Shown: in pieces, positions 7,658-15,549 of the stretch | How positions within the stretch are numbered: the stretch's first letter is position 1 | Layout: each line of letters begins with the position of its first letter | Assembly: GCA_963846505.1 (NCBI GenBank) | Contig: CAWJWD010000002.1 | Span: forward strand, 1 to 64,000 | DNA from: JACVRW01 sp963846505 | GTDB lineage: Bacteria > Actinomycetota > Thermoleophilia > Solirubrobacterales > Thermoleophilaceae | Direction of reading: 5' to 3' | DNA: 64,000 bases | Notes under the pieces: generated by a model | The model's input: only the letters and a program-made list of their open reading frames with translations | Databases searched by the model: none | Told to the model about the DNA's origin: nothing | Made by a program: the position numbers and the translations under genes

Positions 7658-8839
7658 CTACGGCACGCCTCCGACTTGGGCTTCCTCGAACGCCGCCGTC
7701 ACCGACGCATTCACCTCCGGCGTCAGCGTGCACGACGAGCCTTCAGGGACGCAGTCGCCCTGCCACTCGATGAGATCGCCCGTTGCCGTGAGCACGATCT
7801 GCTCGCCCACCTTGAACGACGCCGAGCACGTCTCGCTGCAGTCGAAGTTCCCCTGGCCGTCCGTAACGGTTCCGCTGCCCGTCACGGTGACCGTCACCTC
7901 GACCGTCGTCGGACCGGTCCGGACGAACGTCGCCGCCACCTGACGGTCCGCAGTCATCGTCGCGAGGCAGTCGCCGCTTCCCGTGCAGTCGCCGCTCCAC
8001 TCCCCGAACGCAAGGCCCTTGGCTGGCAGGGCGGTCAGCGTGACGTCGGTCCCGCTCGCAAACGTGCGCTCACACACCTGAGGGCAGGCGATCCCCTCGG
8101 GATCGCTCGTGACCGTCCCGCCCAAGGGAGGCTCGATCCGCAGAGTCGCCGTGCCCGGCTGCGTCTCCTCGGTTTCGAGCCCACCTCGGTCGTCACCGGC
8201 TGGCGGATCGCCACGGTCCGGGGGATCGTCGCTGTCGAGCATCGCACCCGCCACGCCGCCGATCAGCAGGAACAGGACGGCCACCGCCGCGAGCAGCGCG
8301 ACCCGCCGGCCGCGACCTGGAGGCGTGTCCCCCTCGCGCAGCTCCTCACGCAGCTGCCGGCAGAGCACCTGCAGGTTCTGCTCGGTCGCTCTGAGCCCCG
8401 CCCAGTCCTCGATGTCGCGCCTGAGCCGCGCCGCTTCCTCGAGGCGCCGGTTCGCGCCGGCGAGGTCGCCCGCGGCGAGGTGCAGCGTGCCGAGCTCATG
8501 CTCGCTCCACGCCACCGTGTCCATGTCGCCGAATCGCTCCCCGGCCGCGTGCACCCTCTTCAGCAAGCGGACGAGATCCGCCCACCGGAACAACAGCGCG
8601 AGTGCGCCGCTGAGCGCTCGAACGGGGCGCCGGACCTTCTCCCAACGGTCCCGCTCGTCCAGCCGCTCGAGCATCTCGAGCACCAGGTCGACCCTTCCCG
8701 GCACATCGCGGAGATCCATCCGCCCGGCCATCAGGTCGTCGAGCACGGCGAAGGCCTGCTCGGCGAGCGTGGTCCCCTTCGAGGCTCTGTCGACGATCCC
8801 TTCGGCGGCCTCGCCGACGGTCGACGGCTCCTGCGCCAA
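7658..8839 (-). CDS. Single-span membrane protein with TPR-like cytoplasmic part and extracellular InlB-type repeats
   Basis: 393 residues from a TTG start. Residues 1-180 are helical and TPR-like (HELGTLHLAAGDLAGANRRL). Residues 190-212 are one membrane span. Residues 230-380 hold three repeats of the divergent InlB B-repeat type, each with paired cysteines and a 'F-x-x-W-x-G-D-C' core (FGEWSGDCTGSGDC, IEWQGDCVP). The arrangement suggests an inside-to-outside sensor or adhesion protein; function unknown. The start is uncertain: an ATG at 8972 in another frame begins MAAAAPIGSVIVGRHRLE and would join this frame if one C were removed from CCC near 8862. That would add about 45 residues. Confidence 0.7.
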   Translation of the reverse strand: MAQEPSTVGEAAEGIVDRASKGTTLAEQAFAVLDDLMAGRMDLRDVPGRVDLVLEMLERLDERDRWEKVRRPVRALSGALALLFRWADLVRLLKRVHAAGERFGDMDTVAWSEHELGTLHLAAGDLAGANRRLEEAARLRRDIEDWAGLRATEQNLQVLCRQLREELREGDTPPGRGRRVALLAAVAVLFLLIGGVAGAMLDSDDPPDRGDPPAGDDRGGLETEETQPGTATLRIEPPLGGTVTSDPEGIACPQVCERTFASGTDVTLTALPAKGLAFGEWSGDCTGSGDCLATMTADRQVAATFVRTGPTTVEVTVTVTGSGTVTDGQGNFDCSETCSASFKVGEQIVLTATGDLIEWQGDCVPEGSSCTLTPEVNASVTAAFEEAQVGGVP

Positions 8840-9072
8840 GGCCCGCGCCAGCGCGGCGCCGTCACCCGCGGGCGGAATCCGACGACGGCGCGATCAGCAT
8901 CCCGGCCGCGCCACCGACCTCGAGTCGGTGCCGGCCGACGATGACGCTGCCGATGGGGGCTGCCGCCGCCATTAGATCGCTCTGACAACCCTCTCAGAAC
9001 TGGGCGCAGAGATCTACCTCGCCCTTGGAGAACGGCGCCCGGGAGGGTGCCGGACCGTCCCCGGCAACTAGA

Positions 9073-10728
9073 TCAGGACTGCGAGACCAGTCGCTGCTGC
9101 GGCCGCTCCCCGTGCGCGATCTGCTCGGCCCACTCGCCCAGCAGCGTGACCAGCTGCTCCTCCTCGAGCGCGGCGTCGTCGGCGGCGACCAGCAGCGTCG
9201 GCAGCGAGCGGGTGCTCGCCCAGTGCTTGTGGTGGTCGTCGATGTCCTCGTCGATCCAGGCGGCGGGACGGTTGCGCGCCACGAGGGCGACGCCGCGTGC
9301 CTTCGACGCCGCCGATCCCTGTCGAGCCGTCATCAAGGGCAGCTCGCGGTCCTCCAGCGCCACGCGGCGGGCGCGATTTGCCTCGTGTTCCCAGGCGGCG
9401 ATGAGGACGAGGTCGAAGCTCGTCGCCAGGCGCTGCACGAACCTCCGCGCGTGGTCGGAGACGTAAGCCGCCGCGATCGGCGCGGGCGTGGACGTGTCCG
9501 AACGGGTGGCTGCCGTCGGCGTGGCGTCCGGCCGCAGCGAGATCAGGCCGGCCGCGCTCATGAACAGCAGCGGACGCCTGCCCGGCGCCGTCGGCGCGGC
9601 ACTCGCCGCCGCGCGCGTGCGCCCACCGAACAGCCAGGCCAGGAGGAGCACGCCGAGCGCGAGCGCCAGCAGGACGAGCAGGAGGAAGAACACCGTCTCC
9701 AGGGGGCTCTCGTGGTCGTCGCTGGGGTCGAGCACGTACGCCCCGTCGTCGTCGCGCACGTCCGGGCGGTCGCGCGCTTCCCGCGGCTGGCGGTCCGGCG
9801 TCGGGGCCGTCCCGTGGTCGACCGTCCCGGCGACGCCTGCCGGTCCCAGCCCGGCGCTGTTCACGCCGGCCGCCCCCAGCGTGTCGCCGCCGCCGTCGCA
9901 GCGGCCGCGCTCACCGGCGTCGACGAGGCGGCGCAGCGCCGACCGCTCCACGCGCAGCTCGCGCGTGAGCGAGAGACCGAGTCGCCGCGCGACCACGCGC
10001 CGGCTCACCGGCTTGCCCGGGCCGACGCCCGCGCGCAGCTTCAGCGCCCGGCGCCCGCGCTGCGGCAGCTCGCCGAGGCAACCCTGGTTCTGCTCGAGCG
10101 TGCGGCGCAGCTGTCGCAGCCGCTTGCCGCGCAGCGGTTCGTTCGTGGCTTGACGGAGCAGCTGCCGGCGCCCGGCGGGGGAGGCGGCGCGCAACGCTGC
10201 CGCGCTCGGGACGCCAAGACTGGCGAGCGTCGCGCTTGGGGATCCGCCGTCCGAGCCGTTGGAGCTCGCCGGCGAAGGCGGGCCCCCGCCTGCGGTGACG
10301 GGCTGGCTGCTCGGGGCACCGGGCTGCAACCGCGTCCCGGTCGGCGGCGTGCCGCCCTGCGGCAGCTGAGGCGAGCTGACCGCCGGGGCCTGAACCTTCG
10401 GTGCCGGCGGCGGCGCGACCGGCGGCAACTTCGGGACGGGGACCGCCGGCGTCTGGACGCTCGGAGGCTCGAGCGTCACCGGCGGGGTCACCGGCGTGGC
10501 CGGAACCGTCACCGCCGGTGGGGTCACCTTCAGGGACGGCAGCGAGGGGGCCGTGACGGTCAGCTTCGGCGGGTTCGTCTGGACCGTGACGACCCCGGGC
10601 ACCTCGAGGTCGGGCAGCTGCGCCCGCGTCTGGTCGACGGTGGTGGCCGTCGTGATGGCGAGCGCGACCCCCACCGCGACGACGATGCGCAACCCCGACC
10701 CGCTGAACCTGCCGACCCCGAACCTCAC
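9073..10728 (-). CDS. Membrane-anchored proline-rich protein with degenerate HAD-like domain
   Basis: 551 residues from a GTG start with GGAGG 5 nt upstream (10734-10738). The frame stays open to 10794 but lacks such a site there. Residues 10-35 are a signal anchor. Residues 40-150 are Pro/Val-rich. Residues 175-290 are basic and helical, residues about 345-370 form a membrane span, and residues 390-545 resemble the HAD-fold proteins with 'FDLVWATGWEHEAN...AWIDDD'. Here these read FDLVLIAAWEHEANRA and AAWIDEDIDDHH. The expected nucleophile strand 'LLFLDVDGV' reads LLFMSAAGLI, so both catalytic aspartates are gone and phosphatase activity is unlikely. A binding or scaffold role is inferred. 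Confidence 0.62.
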   Translation of the reverse strand: MRFGVGRFSGSGLRIVVAVGVALAITTATTVDQTRAQLPDLEVPGVVTVQTNPPKLTVTAPSLPSLKVTPPAVTVPATPVTPPVTLEPPSVQTPAVPVPKLPPVAPPPAPKVQAPAVSSPQLPQGGTPPTGTRLQPGAPSSQPVTAGGGPPSPASSNGSDGGSPSATLASLGVPSAAALRAASPAGRRQLLRQATNEPLRGKRLRQLRRTLEQNQGCLGELPQRGRRALKLRAGVGPGKPVSRRVVARRLGLSLTRELRVERSALRRLVDAGERGRCDGGGDTLGAAGVNSAGLGPAGVAGTVDHGTAPTPDRQPREARDRPDVRDDDGAYVLDPSDDHESPLETVFFLLLVLLALALGVLLLAWLFGGRTRAAASAAPTAPGRRPLLFMSAAGLISLRPDATPTAATRSDTSTPAPIAAAYVSDHARRFVQRLATSFDLVLIAAWEHEANRARRVALEDRELPLMTARQGSAASKARGVALVARNRPAAWIDEDIDDHHKHWASTRSLPTLLVAADDAALEEEQLVTLLGEWAEQIAHGERPQQRLVSQS

Positions 10729-10751
10729 AGCCGCCTCCCGATAGGCGTTGT

Positions 10752-10775
10752 GGAACCTTTCGAGGCTCAGGTTCC
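10752..10775 (-). promoter_or_regulatory. Leader hairpin upstream of the HAD-like gene
   Basis: GGAACCT (10769-10775 read on the minus strand) and AGGTTCC (10752-10758) form a perfect 7-bp stem with a 10-nt loop, 24 nt upstream of the GTG start. A CCCC/GGGG pair lies next to it. No known riboswitch consensus was recognised. It could be a 5' UTR structure or a bidirectional terminator with GreA. Confidence 0.35.
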
Positions 10776-10845
10776 CCGAAGTGGGGCCTCTCAACCATTC
10801 GGAGACCGAGAATCATCCGTCTTCGGTCCGTCGTGCCGGGGGCGC

Positions 10846-11313
10846 TCAGGTGATCGCGACGATGGTGAACTCGCGGGCGCCGCGGGGGGTGGCGACGGTG
10901 GTGGTGTCGCCGACACGGCGGCCGCGGAGGGCCTTGCCGACGGGGGAGTCGATCGACAGGCGCCCCCCGGAGGGCTCGGCGTCGTGCGCGGACACGAGCG
11001 TGAACGTCTGGGTCTTGCCGGTCGCGGCGTCGGCGTAGGTGACGGTCGAGTCCATGCCGGCGCCGCTGTCGCCGCTGGCCGGCTCGACGATCTCGGCGCT
11101 GAGCAGCCGCGCCCGCATGCCCGCGATCTTCGCCTCCAGCAGCGCCAGGCTCTGCTTCGCGTCGTGGTACTCGCTGTTCTCCTTGAGGTCCCCCCACTCA
11201 CGCGCGGTCTTGATGCGCTCGGCCAGCTCGCGGCGGCTCTCGGTCTCCAGCTGCACGACCTCCGCTTCCAGGCGTTGGTAGGCGTCGCGGGTCATCTGCA
11301 CGGCGTCGGACAT
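10846..11313 (-). CDS. greA: Transcription elongation factor GreA
   Basis: A 155-residue factor that stimulates RNA polymerase to cleave backtracked transcripts. The N-terminal coiled coil (residues 1-75) carries the hallmark ARExGDLKENSEYHDAK with the acidic Asp/Glu at the hairpin tip. The C-terminal FKBP-like domain includes SPVGKALRGRRVGD and ends GAREFTIVAI. Length and motifs are canonical. TAGTCT nine nt upstream of the ATG could be its -10. It is divergent from the glutathione peroxidase gene. Confidence 0.96.
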   Translation of the reverse strand: MSDAVQMTRDAYQRLEAEVVQLETESRRELAERIKTAREWGDLKENSEYHDAKQSLALLEAKIAGMRARLLSAEIVEPASGDSGAGMDSTVTYADAATGKTQTFTLVSAHDAEPSGGRLSIDSPVGKALRGRRVGDTTTVATPRGAREFTIVAIT

Positions 11314-11378
11314 TCGCCGTCGAGACTAGTCACCGGCGCGGCCATTGCTCGGTGGGCCTCCGCCTGCGCGGTCGGCAG

Positions 11379-11384
11379 TACAGT
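11379..11384 (+). promoter_or_regulatory. -10 hexamer TACAGT for leaderless start at 11391
   Basis: TACAGT matches TANNNT, ends 6 nt before the ATG of the glutathione peroxidase gene, and no Shine-Dalgarno is present. Confidence 0.5.
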
Positions 11385-11390
11385 GGACCG

Positions 11391-11945
11391 ATGGGCTGGT
11401 TCTCCACGGCGAGGATGTATCTCCGGCGCAGCAAGCGGCTCGAGCAGCCGACCGATCTGTATGCGCATCGCATCGGTTTGCTGGAGGGGGGAGAGCTCGA
11501 CCTCGCGACGCTGCGTGGTGGTCCGACGCTGATCGTCAACACGGCCAGCAAGTGCGGGTACACGCCTCAGTACGCCGGCCTGCAGACGCTGTACGAGACC
11601 TACGGTCCGCGCGGGCTGAACGTCTTGGGTTGCCCGTCGGAGGACTTTGCCGAGCAGGAGCTCGACGAGGCGTCCGAGATCGGCGCGTTCTGCCAGAAGA
11701 ACTACGGCGTCACCTTCCGGCTGTCGGAGAAGGTCTCGGTGCGTGCCGATCCGGTCCCGCTTTGGGACGACCTCTCGCGACAGCCCGACTCGGCGCCGCC
11801 CAACTGGAACTTCACGAAGTACCTCGTCGACGCCGACGGACGGCTCGTGTCCCGCTGGGGCACGAAGGTCAAGCCCGAGGACCCCTCGATCGCCGCTGCG
11901 ATCGAGGCGGCGCTGCCGGTGGCACCGGACGCCGCGCCGCGCTGA
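11391..11945 (+). CDS. Glutathione/thioredoxin peroxidase family protein
   Basis: A 184-residue thioredoxin-fold peroxidase. The peroxidatic cysteine motif NTASKCGYTPQYAGL lies near residue 57, and the tryptophan motif NWNFTKYLVDADG is intact. The middle motif, usually FPCNxFGxQEPG with a resolving Cys and conserved Gln, reads GCPSEDFAEQELDE. The Gln is kept, but the cysteine sits earlier and the Pro-Cys-Asn order is changed. It likely reduces peroxides with thioredoxin as donor, as do most bacterial members. The ATG at 11391 is preferred over the upstream in-frame GTG because of the TACAGT hexamer. Confidence 0.88.
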   Translation: MGWFSTARMYLRRSKRLEQPTDLYAHRIGLLEGGELDLATLRGGPTLIVNTASKCGYTPQYAGLQTLYETYGPRGLNVLGCPSEDFAEQELDEASEIGAFCQKNYGVTFRLSEKVSVRADPVPLWDDLSRQPDSAPPNWNFTKYLVDADGRLVSRWGTKVKPEDPSIAAAIEAALPVAPDAAPR

Positions 11946-12060
11946 CGACCTCGTTCCCGAGCAGGCGCAGCACGCCGACGCCGGTCGCGGCGCGGGTGAG
12001 GTACTCGAGCCGCTGAAGGTCCGCCCTAGCGCTCGGCGCGCTTGGTAGCCTCGAGTCTGC

Positions 12061-12092
12061 GGGAGGGAGTCGTCCACGTCGACCCCTCTCCC
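12061..12092 (-). terminator. GC hairpin after six-Cys paralogue A
   Basis: GGGAG (12061-12065) pairs with CTCCC (12088-12092), and an imperfect inner stem continues. It lies 20 nt beyond the stop codon, in the same position and context (followed by CGCTTCGAT) as the stronger hairpins after paralogues E and F. Confidence 0.45.
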
Positions 12093-12111
12093 GCTTCGAT
12101 CTGGGGTGTGG

Positions 12112-12693
12112 TTATGAGATCGTGAGTCTCTCGACGAAGGTGTAGGTGCCGGTCTGTTCCATTCTGCCGCCCGCTTCCGCGCATCTGATTCTCATGTTGG
12201 TGGCGAGTCTGGAAGGGGTGCCTTGCGTGAGGATGCCGGCTCCTCTGATGGTCTGCGGCCCTGAGATTGTGCAGTTGTTCGTGCCGCCGAGGCAGCTGAA
12301 GTTCAGTGTGAAGTTGGCGTCGAATACGAGATCGAAGGTGGCAGAGACGCCTCTGGCTGAGGCGGTTGATCTGAGTGTGATGGTTGTCGGGCTACCGCCG
12401 GCTGTGGTGACCTCGCATCCCAATCTGCCGGGGCATGTCGGTCTTCCGTTGTTGGAGAGCGCGAACTCGCCTGAGGCGCTCAGCCCGTCGGCGGCGATGG
12501 TGCCTCTGAAGGTGTTGGTAGGGCATCTCGTCCCGAAACCGGCTCTCGTCCAGTCGGCGTTGCTCGAGCTCGCTGTCAACGCGCTGAGGGGTGGTGTCAG
12601 GGTTGCGGATGCTGGCATTGCTGCGACGGCCATGACGCCGAGGGCGATCGCGATCAAGGCCGTGGCCATCGAGCGGCTGAGTCGTCGGGACAT
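12112..12693 (-). CDS. Six-cysteine secreted protein, 'ERLTIS' family copy A
   Basis: 193 residues. Signal peptide 1-30 (ATALIAIALGVMAVAA, cleavage after ASA). The mature part has six cysteines at 57, 87, 93, 134, 141 and 171 and ends FVERLTIS. Family blocks: AADGLSASGEFALSNNGRPTC, TTITLRSTAS and CTISGPQTIR. AAGGAGG lies 7 nt before the ATG, which decides the start over a longer open frame. Predicted exported, beta-rich and disulfide-stabilised; no known domain recognised. The upstream block 12726-12764 is identical to that of copy F. Function unknown. Confidence 0.85.
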   Translation of the reverse strand: MSRRLSRSMATALIAIALGVMAVAAMPASATLTPPLSALTASSSNADWTRAGFGTRCPTNTFRGTIAADGLSASGEFALSNNGRPTCPGRLGCEVTTAGGSPTTITLRSTASARGVSATFDLVFDANFTLNFSCLGGTNNCTISGPQTIRGAGILTQGTPSRLATNMRIRCAEAGGRMEQTGTYTFVERLTIS

Positions 12694-12725
12694 GATGTTG
12701 CCTCCTTTGCCAAGGGCGCCCTGCC

Positions 12726-12764
12726 GGGCACAATAGTCGCAAAGTTTATAGCGTTCGGGAAGAA
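12726..12764 (-). promoter_or_regulatory. 39-bp conserved upstream block of copy A
   Basis: This 39-bp stretch is identical to 28139-28177 upstream of copy F, and its core is shared with 15698-15725 upstream of copy B. On the minus strand the core reads CTATAAACTTTGCGACTATT. It is AT-rich in a GC-rich genome and lies about 35-70 nt before the start codon. Promoter or activator site is the simplest reading. Confidence 0.6.
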
Positions 12765-12994
12765 TCAAAAGGTCGCGCACGCCGACCTTCATCGCCGCGC
12801 GTGAGGTCGAGAGCGAGCGGGTGTCCGTGCGCACGCTCGTGGCCTCGTGATGCTCTCGGCGCACCGACGATTGGCCCTCCCGTGAGTCCGAGCCAGACGA
12901 TCAGCGCGACACAGTGCGCTGGCCCGTTTGTAGCTCACAGGGCCCGGGTACTCAACGGTTGCTAAACGCTCTAAATCGAGAGGAAGAAATAGAC

Positions 12995-13411
12995 ATGGCG
13001 AGATCCAGCATTCCCAGCGGCCGTCGCCTAAAGGCGATTGCAGTAGCGGGTGGAGCCACGGTCGGAGTGTGCTTGGCGCTCATGCTCAGCACCGCTTCGC
13101 CGGCGTCCGCAGGAGCTTTCTGTTCGGGGGTCCAGCTGAATCCGAGTCAGATCTGCTGGGGTCCAGCGTACGCTGGCCTCGACTACGCGAACGTCGTCAC
13201 CTACAACCGCGCCGGCTGTGTCGCGATCGCCAACGGGAGCAACCAGCTGCAGTCGCTGTGGCGATGCGGTCCCGCCGCGGGAGGGGCGATTGCCGCGGAG
13301 GTCACGATCCCACCCAATCCGTCTGCGAACTTCAAGGGATTGATCCAGAACTACGGGGTGGGCGTGGGCACCTTCACCGGCCACCACCTCTGCGCCCTCG
13401 GCAACTGCTAG
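12995..13411 (+). CDS. Small secreted six-cysteine protein, function unknown
   Basis: 138 residues. A basic N-terminus and hydrophobic stretch (VAGGATVGVCLALMLSTASPASA) form a signal peptide. The mature part of about 95 residues has six cysteines, ends HHLCALGNC and contains WRCGPAAGG. The even cysteine number suggests disulfides outside the cell. GAGAGGAAG about 9 nt before the ATG supports this start over the longer frame. It is not a sequence match to the ERLTIS family and is on the opposite strand. The next gene begins 15 nt later, so they are probably co-transcribed. Confidence 0.75.
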   Translation: MARSSIPSGRRLKAIAVAGGATVGVCLALMLSTASPASAGAFCSGVQLNPSQICWGPAYAGLDYANVVTYNRAGCVAIANGSNQLQSLWRCGPAAGGAIAAEVTIPPNPSANFKGLIQNYGVGVGTFTGHHLCALGNC

Positions 13412-13426
13412 GTCGGGGCGACCCAG

Positions 13427-14056
13427 TTGCCGATCCTGCTATCGAGACCGGCAGCCTGGCGCATCTGCGCCGGGCTGCTGGGGCTCGCGCTGCTCGTGAG
13501 CGGCGCTCTCCTGTGGGCCGATCGCCCAGCTGGGCACTCCGCTGATGGAGCGGACGTGGAGGGGGGAGCCTCGCGCGTTGCGACCGGCCCGGTGCCGGTC
13601 ATCGGCCGATTGCAGCATTGGCAGAGAAGTCGCTATGCGCTCTTTCGCGGGCCGCCAGACCCGCTGCCCCGCGGCGTTCGTCAGTTGCTGCGACCGGGGG
13701 GACGCGGCCTCAACGGCGACCTCGCGCAGAAGCTGGCCGTGAACCTGCCCACGGAGATCTGGGTCGTGCCGGGAGACCGGACGCTGTGCCTGGTCGATTG
13801 GCAGCGCGGTCGGTACGTCGGCACCACCTGCAGCACGAGGGGCAGCGCTTACGGCCACGGTGTCATGACGACCTTCCTGGCTCCCGCACGAGGGTCTGCT
13901 GGAGGTGCAGAGCGCACGGTCGTCGGGGTCGCACCCGATGGTGCGCGCACGGCCTTCATCCACACCACCGGCACCACGGCGACGGCCCCGATCGCCGACA
14001 ACGTCTTCGTGCGTCAAGACTCGATTTCCACGCCGCCTGACAGCGTCACCTTCTAG
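13427..14056 (+). CDS. Membrane-anchored extracytoplasmic protein, Solirubrobacterales-type, function unknown
   Basis: 209 residues from a TTG start. Residues 10-30 are a signal anchor (ICAGLLGLALLVSGALL). The rest contains ALFRGPPDPLPRGVRQLL, EIWVVPGDRTLCLVDW and VVGVAPDGARTAFIHTTG. This pattern (FRRP..., WLVPG...CLV, GLVPDGVRTV) recurs in many hypothetical envelope proteins of this order, from memory; none has a known role. The start is 15 nt after the preceding secreted-protein gene. Confidence 0.7.
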   Translation: MPILLSRPAAWRICAGLLGLALLVSGALLWADRPAGHSADGADVEGGASRVATGPVPVIGRLQHWQRSRYALFRGPPDPLPRGVRQLLRPGGRGLNGDLAQKLAVNLPTEIWVVPGDRTLCLVDWQRGRYVGTTCSTRGSAYGHGVMTTFLAPARGSAGGAERTVVGVAPDGARTAFIHTTGTTATAPIADNVFVRQDSISTPPDSVTF

Positions 14057-14165
14057 GGGCCGCGCTCCAGCAGGCGACCCCCCGCCCACTCTTCACGATG
14101 CACGCGTTGGCGGCCGTGCAGGAGACCTGGGTGGCCTTGAGAGACGTCGGTGCGCTTGTGCGTCG

Positions 14166-14171
14166 TAGGCT
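14166..14171 (+). promoter_or_regulatory. -10 hexamer TAGGCT upstream of 14180
   Basis: TAGGCT matches TANNNT and ends 8 nt before the ATG of the F420-type reductase gene. GGTGGGGG directly before the ATG is too close to act as a good ribosome-binding site. Confidence 0.4.
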
Positions 14172-14179
14172 GGTGGGGG

Positions 14180-14626
14180 ATGGTGACCAAGCGGGCGGTC
14201 GCGAGGGGTCTTGCCAAGTATGTGGCGAGTCCGTTGCTGCGTTGGCTGTTCGCGCGTGGTGTGTCGGTGCCGGGCACTCTGTTGTTGGAGACCGTTGGGC
14301 GTAGGTCTGGTTTGCCTCGGCGTACGCCGGTCACGGACGGGCTTGTCGGCGATGTCGTCTGGATCGTTGCTGAGCATGGTCGCGGGGCGTCGTATGTGCG
14401 CAACGTCGAGGTCGATCCGCGTGTGCGCGTGCTGGTCGGCGGTCGGTGGCGCACCGGGATCGCGCGGCCGCTGCCGGGCGACGATCCGCGTCGTCGGCTG
14501 CGCATGCTCGCGAGCGCGCGGGCGCGGTCGCTTGTGAACCTCCTCACGGTTCGCCTCATGGCCACGGACCTGCTGACGGTCCGCATCGACCTCGACCCCC
14601 AGCCGGCAGTGACACCGGAGAGGTAG
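14180..14626 (+). CDS. Nitroreductase/quinone reductase of the deazaflavin (F420)-dependent Ddn family
   Basis: 148 residues with the split-barrel fold of this family: LLETVGRRSGLPRRTPVTDG, VWIVAEHGRGASYVRNVEVDPRVRVLVGG and the closing LLTVRIDL. Members use F420H2 to reduce quinones or nitro compounds at the membrane face; mycobacterial Ddn activates nitroimidazoles. F420 dependence is inferred from family membership. An in-frame GTG directly after the ATG is an alternative start. Confidence 0.85.
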   Translation: MVTKRAVARGLAKYVASPLLRWLFARGVSVPGTLLLETVGRRSGLPRRTPVTDGLVGDVVWIVAEHGRGASYVRNVEVDPRVRVLVGGRWRTGIARPLPGDDPRRRLRMLASARARSLVNLLTVRLMATDLLTVRIDLDPQPAVTPER

Positions 14627-14961
14627 GTGACGGTGCTCACGATGAGTTTGCTCTGCGCAGCATTGCTGCTGCAGGCACGGTTGTTGTTGTGTGACGACTA
14701 GTGCCTGAAACAGAGCGCGATCAGCGCCGATCCAGTCCGATCCCCCAAGCGACAGAAGCCTGCATAGCTTTCCATGCCGCTGCGCTGGGACCGGGTGGAC
14801 GCCACCGATGAACCTATGGCCAAGCTATGTCCGCGTGGGGGCTGTGGGCTCGACTCCCATGCCGGTGCGCCGGCGCCGGTGATCCCGTTGGAGCAAGCGT
14901 GATTTGGACGGGTGCAGGGCCGGCGTGTGCCGGCCCCGCGGTGCCTGGTTCGAGGCCCTCG
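14627..14961. other. Intergenic region, 335 bp
   Basis: No convincing gene. It contains the hairpin at 14917-14936 and a T-arm-like stretch near 14844-14860 (GTGGG, CTCGACT, CCCAT) with no matching tRNA body upstream. Confidence 0.5.
14917..14936 (-). terminator. Hairpin after six-Cys paralogue B
   Basis: GGGCCGGC (14917-14924), a four-base loop and GCCGGCCC (14929-14936) make a perfect 8-bp stem, 26 nt beyond the stop codon of copy B. No T tract. Confidence 0.6.
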
Positions 14962-15549
14962 TTATGAGATGGTGATTCTCTCGAAGAAGGTGTAGTTGCC
15001 GGTGAAGTCGGCGGTGCCGCCTTCGGTGCATCTGATGCCTCTTGCGTTGGCAGCGAATCTGACCGGTCTGCCCTGGATGATGGTGCCTGCGGCTCTGATG
15101 GTCTGCGTGCCTGAGATTGTGCAAACGAGGCCGATGCTGGGGCAGCTGATCGCGAGTGTGAAGACGGTGTCGATCCCGATGTCGCCGGTAGCGGAGACGC
15201 CCGCGGTTGACGCGGTTGATCTGAATGTGATGGGTGTGGTGATCAGCCCGAATGTGGGGGCCTCACATGACACGCCGAAGGTGCCGCTGCATGTGGTTCT
15301 ACCGCCGTTGGAGAAGTCGAGCTCGCCTGAGAAGCTGAGCCCGTCCGCCGCGACGGTGCCAATGAGTGTGCTGCTGATGCATCTAAAACCTAGGCCGCCT
15401 CTGGTGAAGGCGCTGTCGCTGGAGATGGCGCTGATTCTTCCACTGCTTGCGCTCGCTGTGATTCTCGCGGATGCCGGTGCGGCTGCCATGGCCACGGCGC
15501 TGAGTGCAGCGGCGAGCGAGATCGCAAGGCGGCTAAATGAAGAGGTCAT
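14962..15549 (-). CDS. Six-cysteine secreted protein, 'ERLTIS' family copy B
   Basis: 195 residues ending FFERITIS, with signal peptide 1-28 (LAAALSAVAMAAAPASA). It has six cysteines in family spacing. Blocks: GTVAADGLSFSGELDFSNGGRTTC, CTISGTQTIRAAG and GIRCTEGGTADFTGNYTF. It is one of the more diverged intact local copies. GGAAGGA lies about 10 nt before the ATG. The core of the conserved upstream block is found at 15698-15725, about 150 nt upstream, farther than in copies A and F. Predicted extracellular; function unknown. Confidence 0.85.
   Translation of the reverse strand: MTSSFSRLAISLAAALSAVAMAAAPASARITASASSGRISAISSDSAFTRGGLGFRCISSTLIGTVAADGLSFSGELDFSNGGRTTCSGTFGVSCEAPTFGLITTPITFRSTASTAGVSATGDIGIDTVFTLAISCPSIGLVCTISGTQTIRAAGTIIQGRPVRFAANARGIRCTEGGTADFTGNYTFFERITIS

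Noticed and set aside
12112..12864. Longer form of copy A starting at 12864
   Set aside because: The extra N-terminal residues translate the conserved upstream DNA block, which is read in a different frame upstream of copy F; AAGGAGG before the ATG at 12693 fixes the start.
14838..14868. tRNA-like T-arm (GTGGG-CTCGACT-CCCAT)
   Set aside because: No D-arm, anticodon arm or matching acceptor strand at the right distance upstream; only a weak idea of a tRNA fragment remains.
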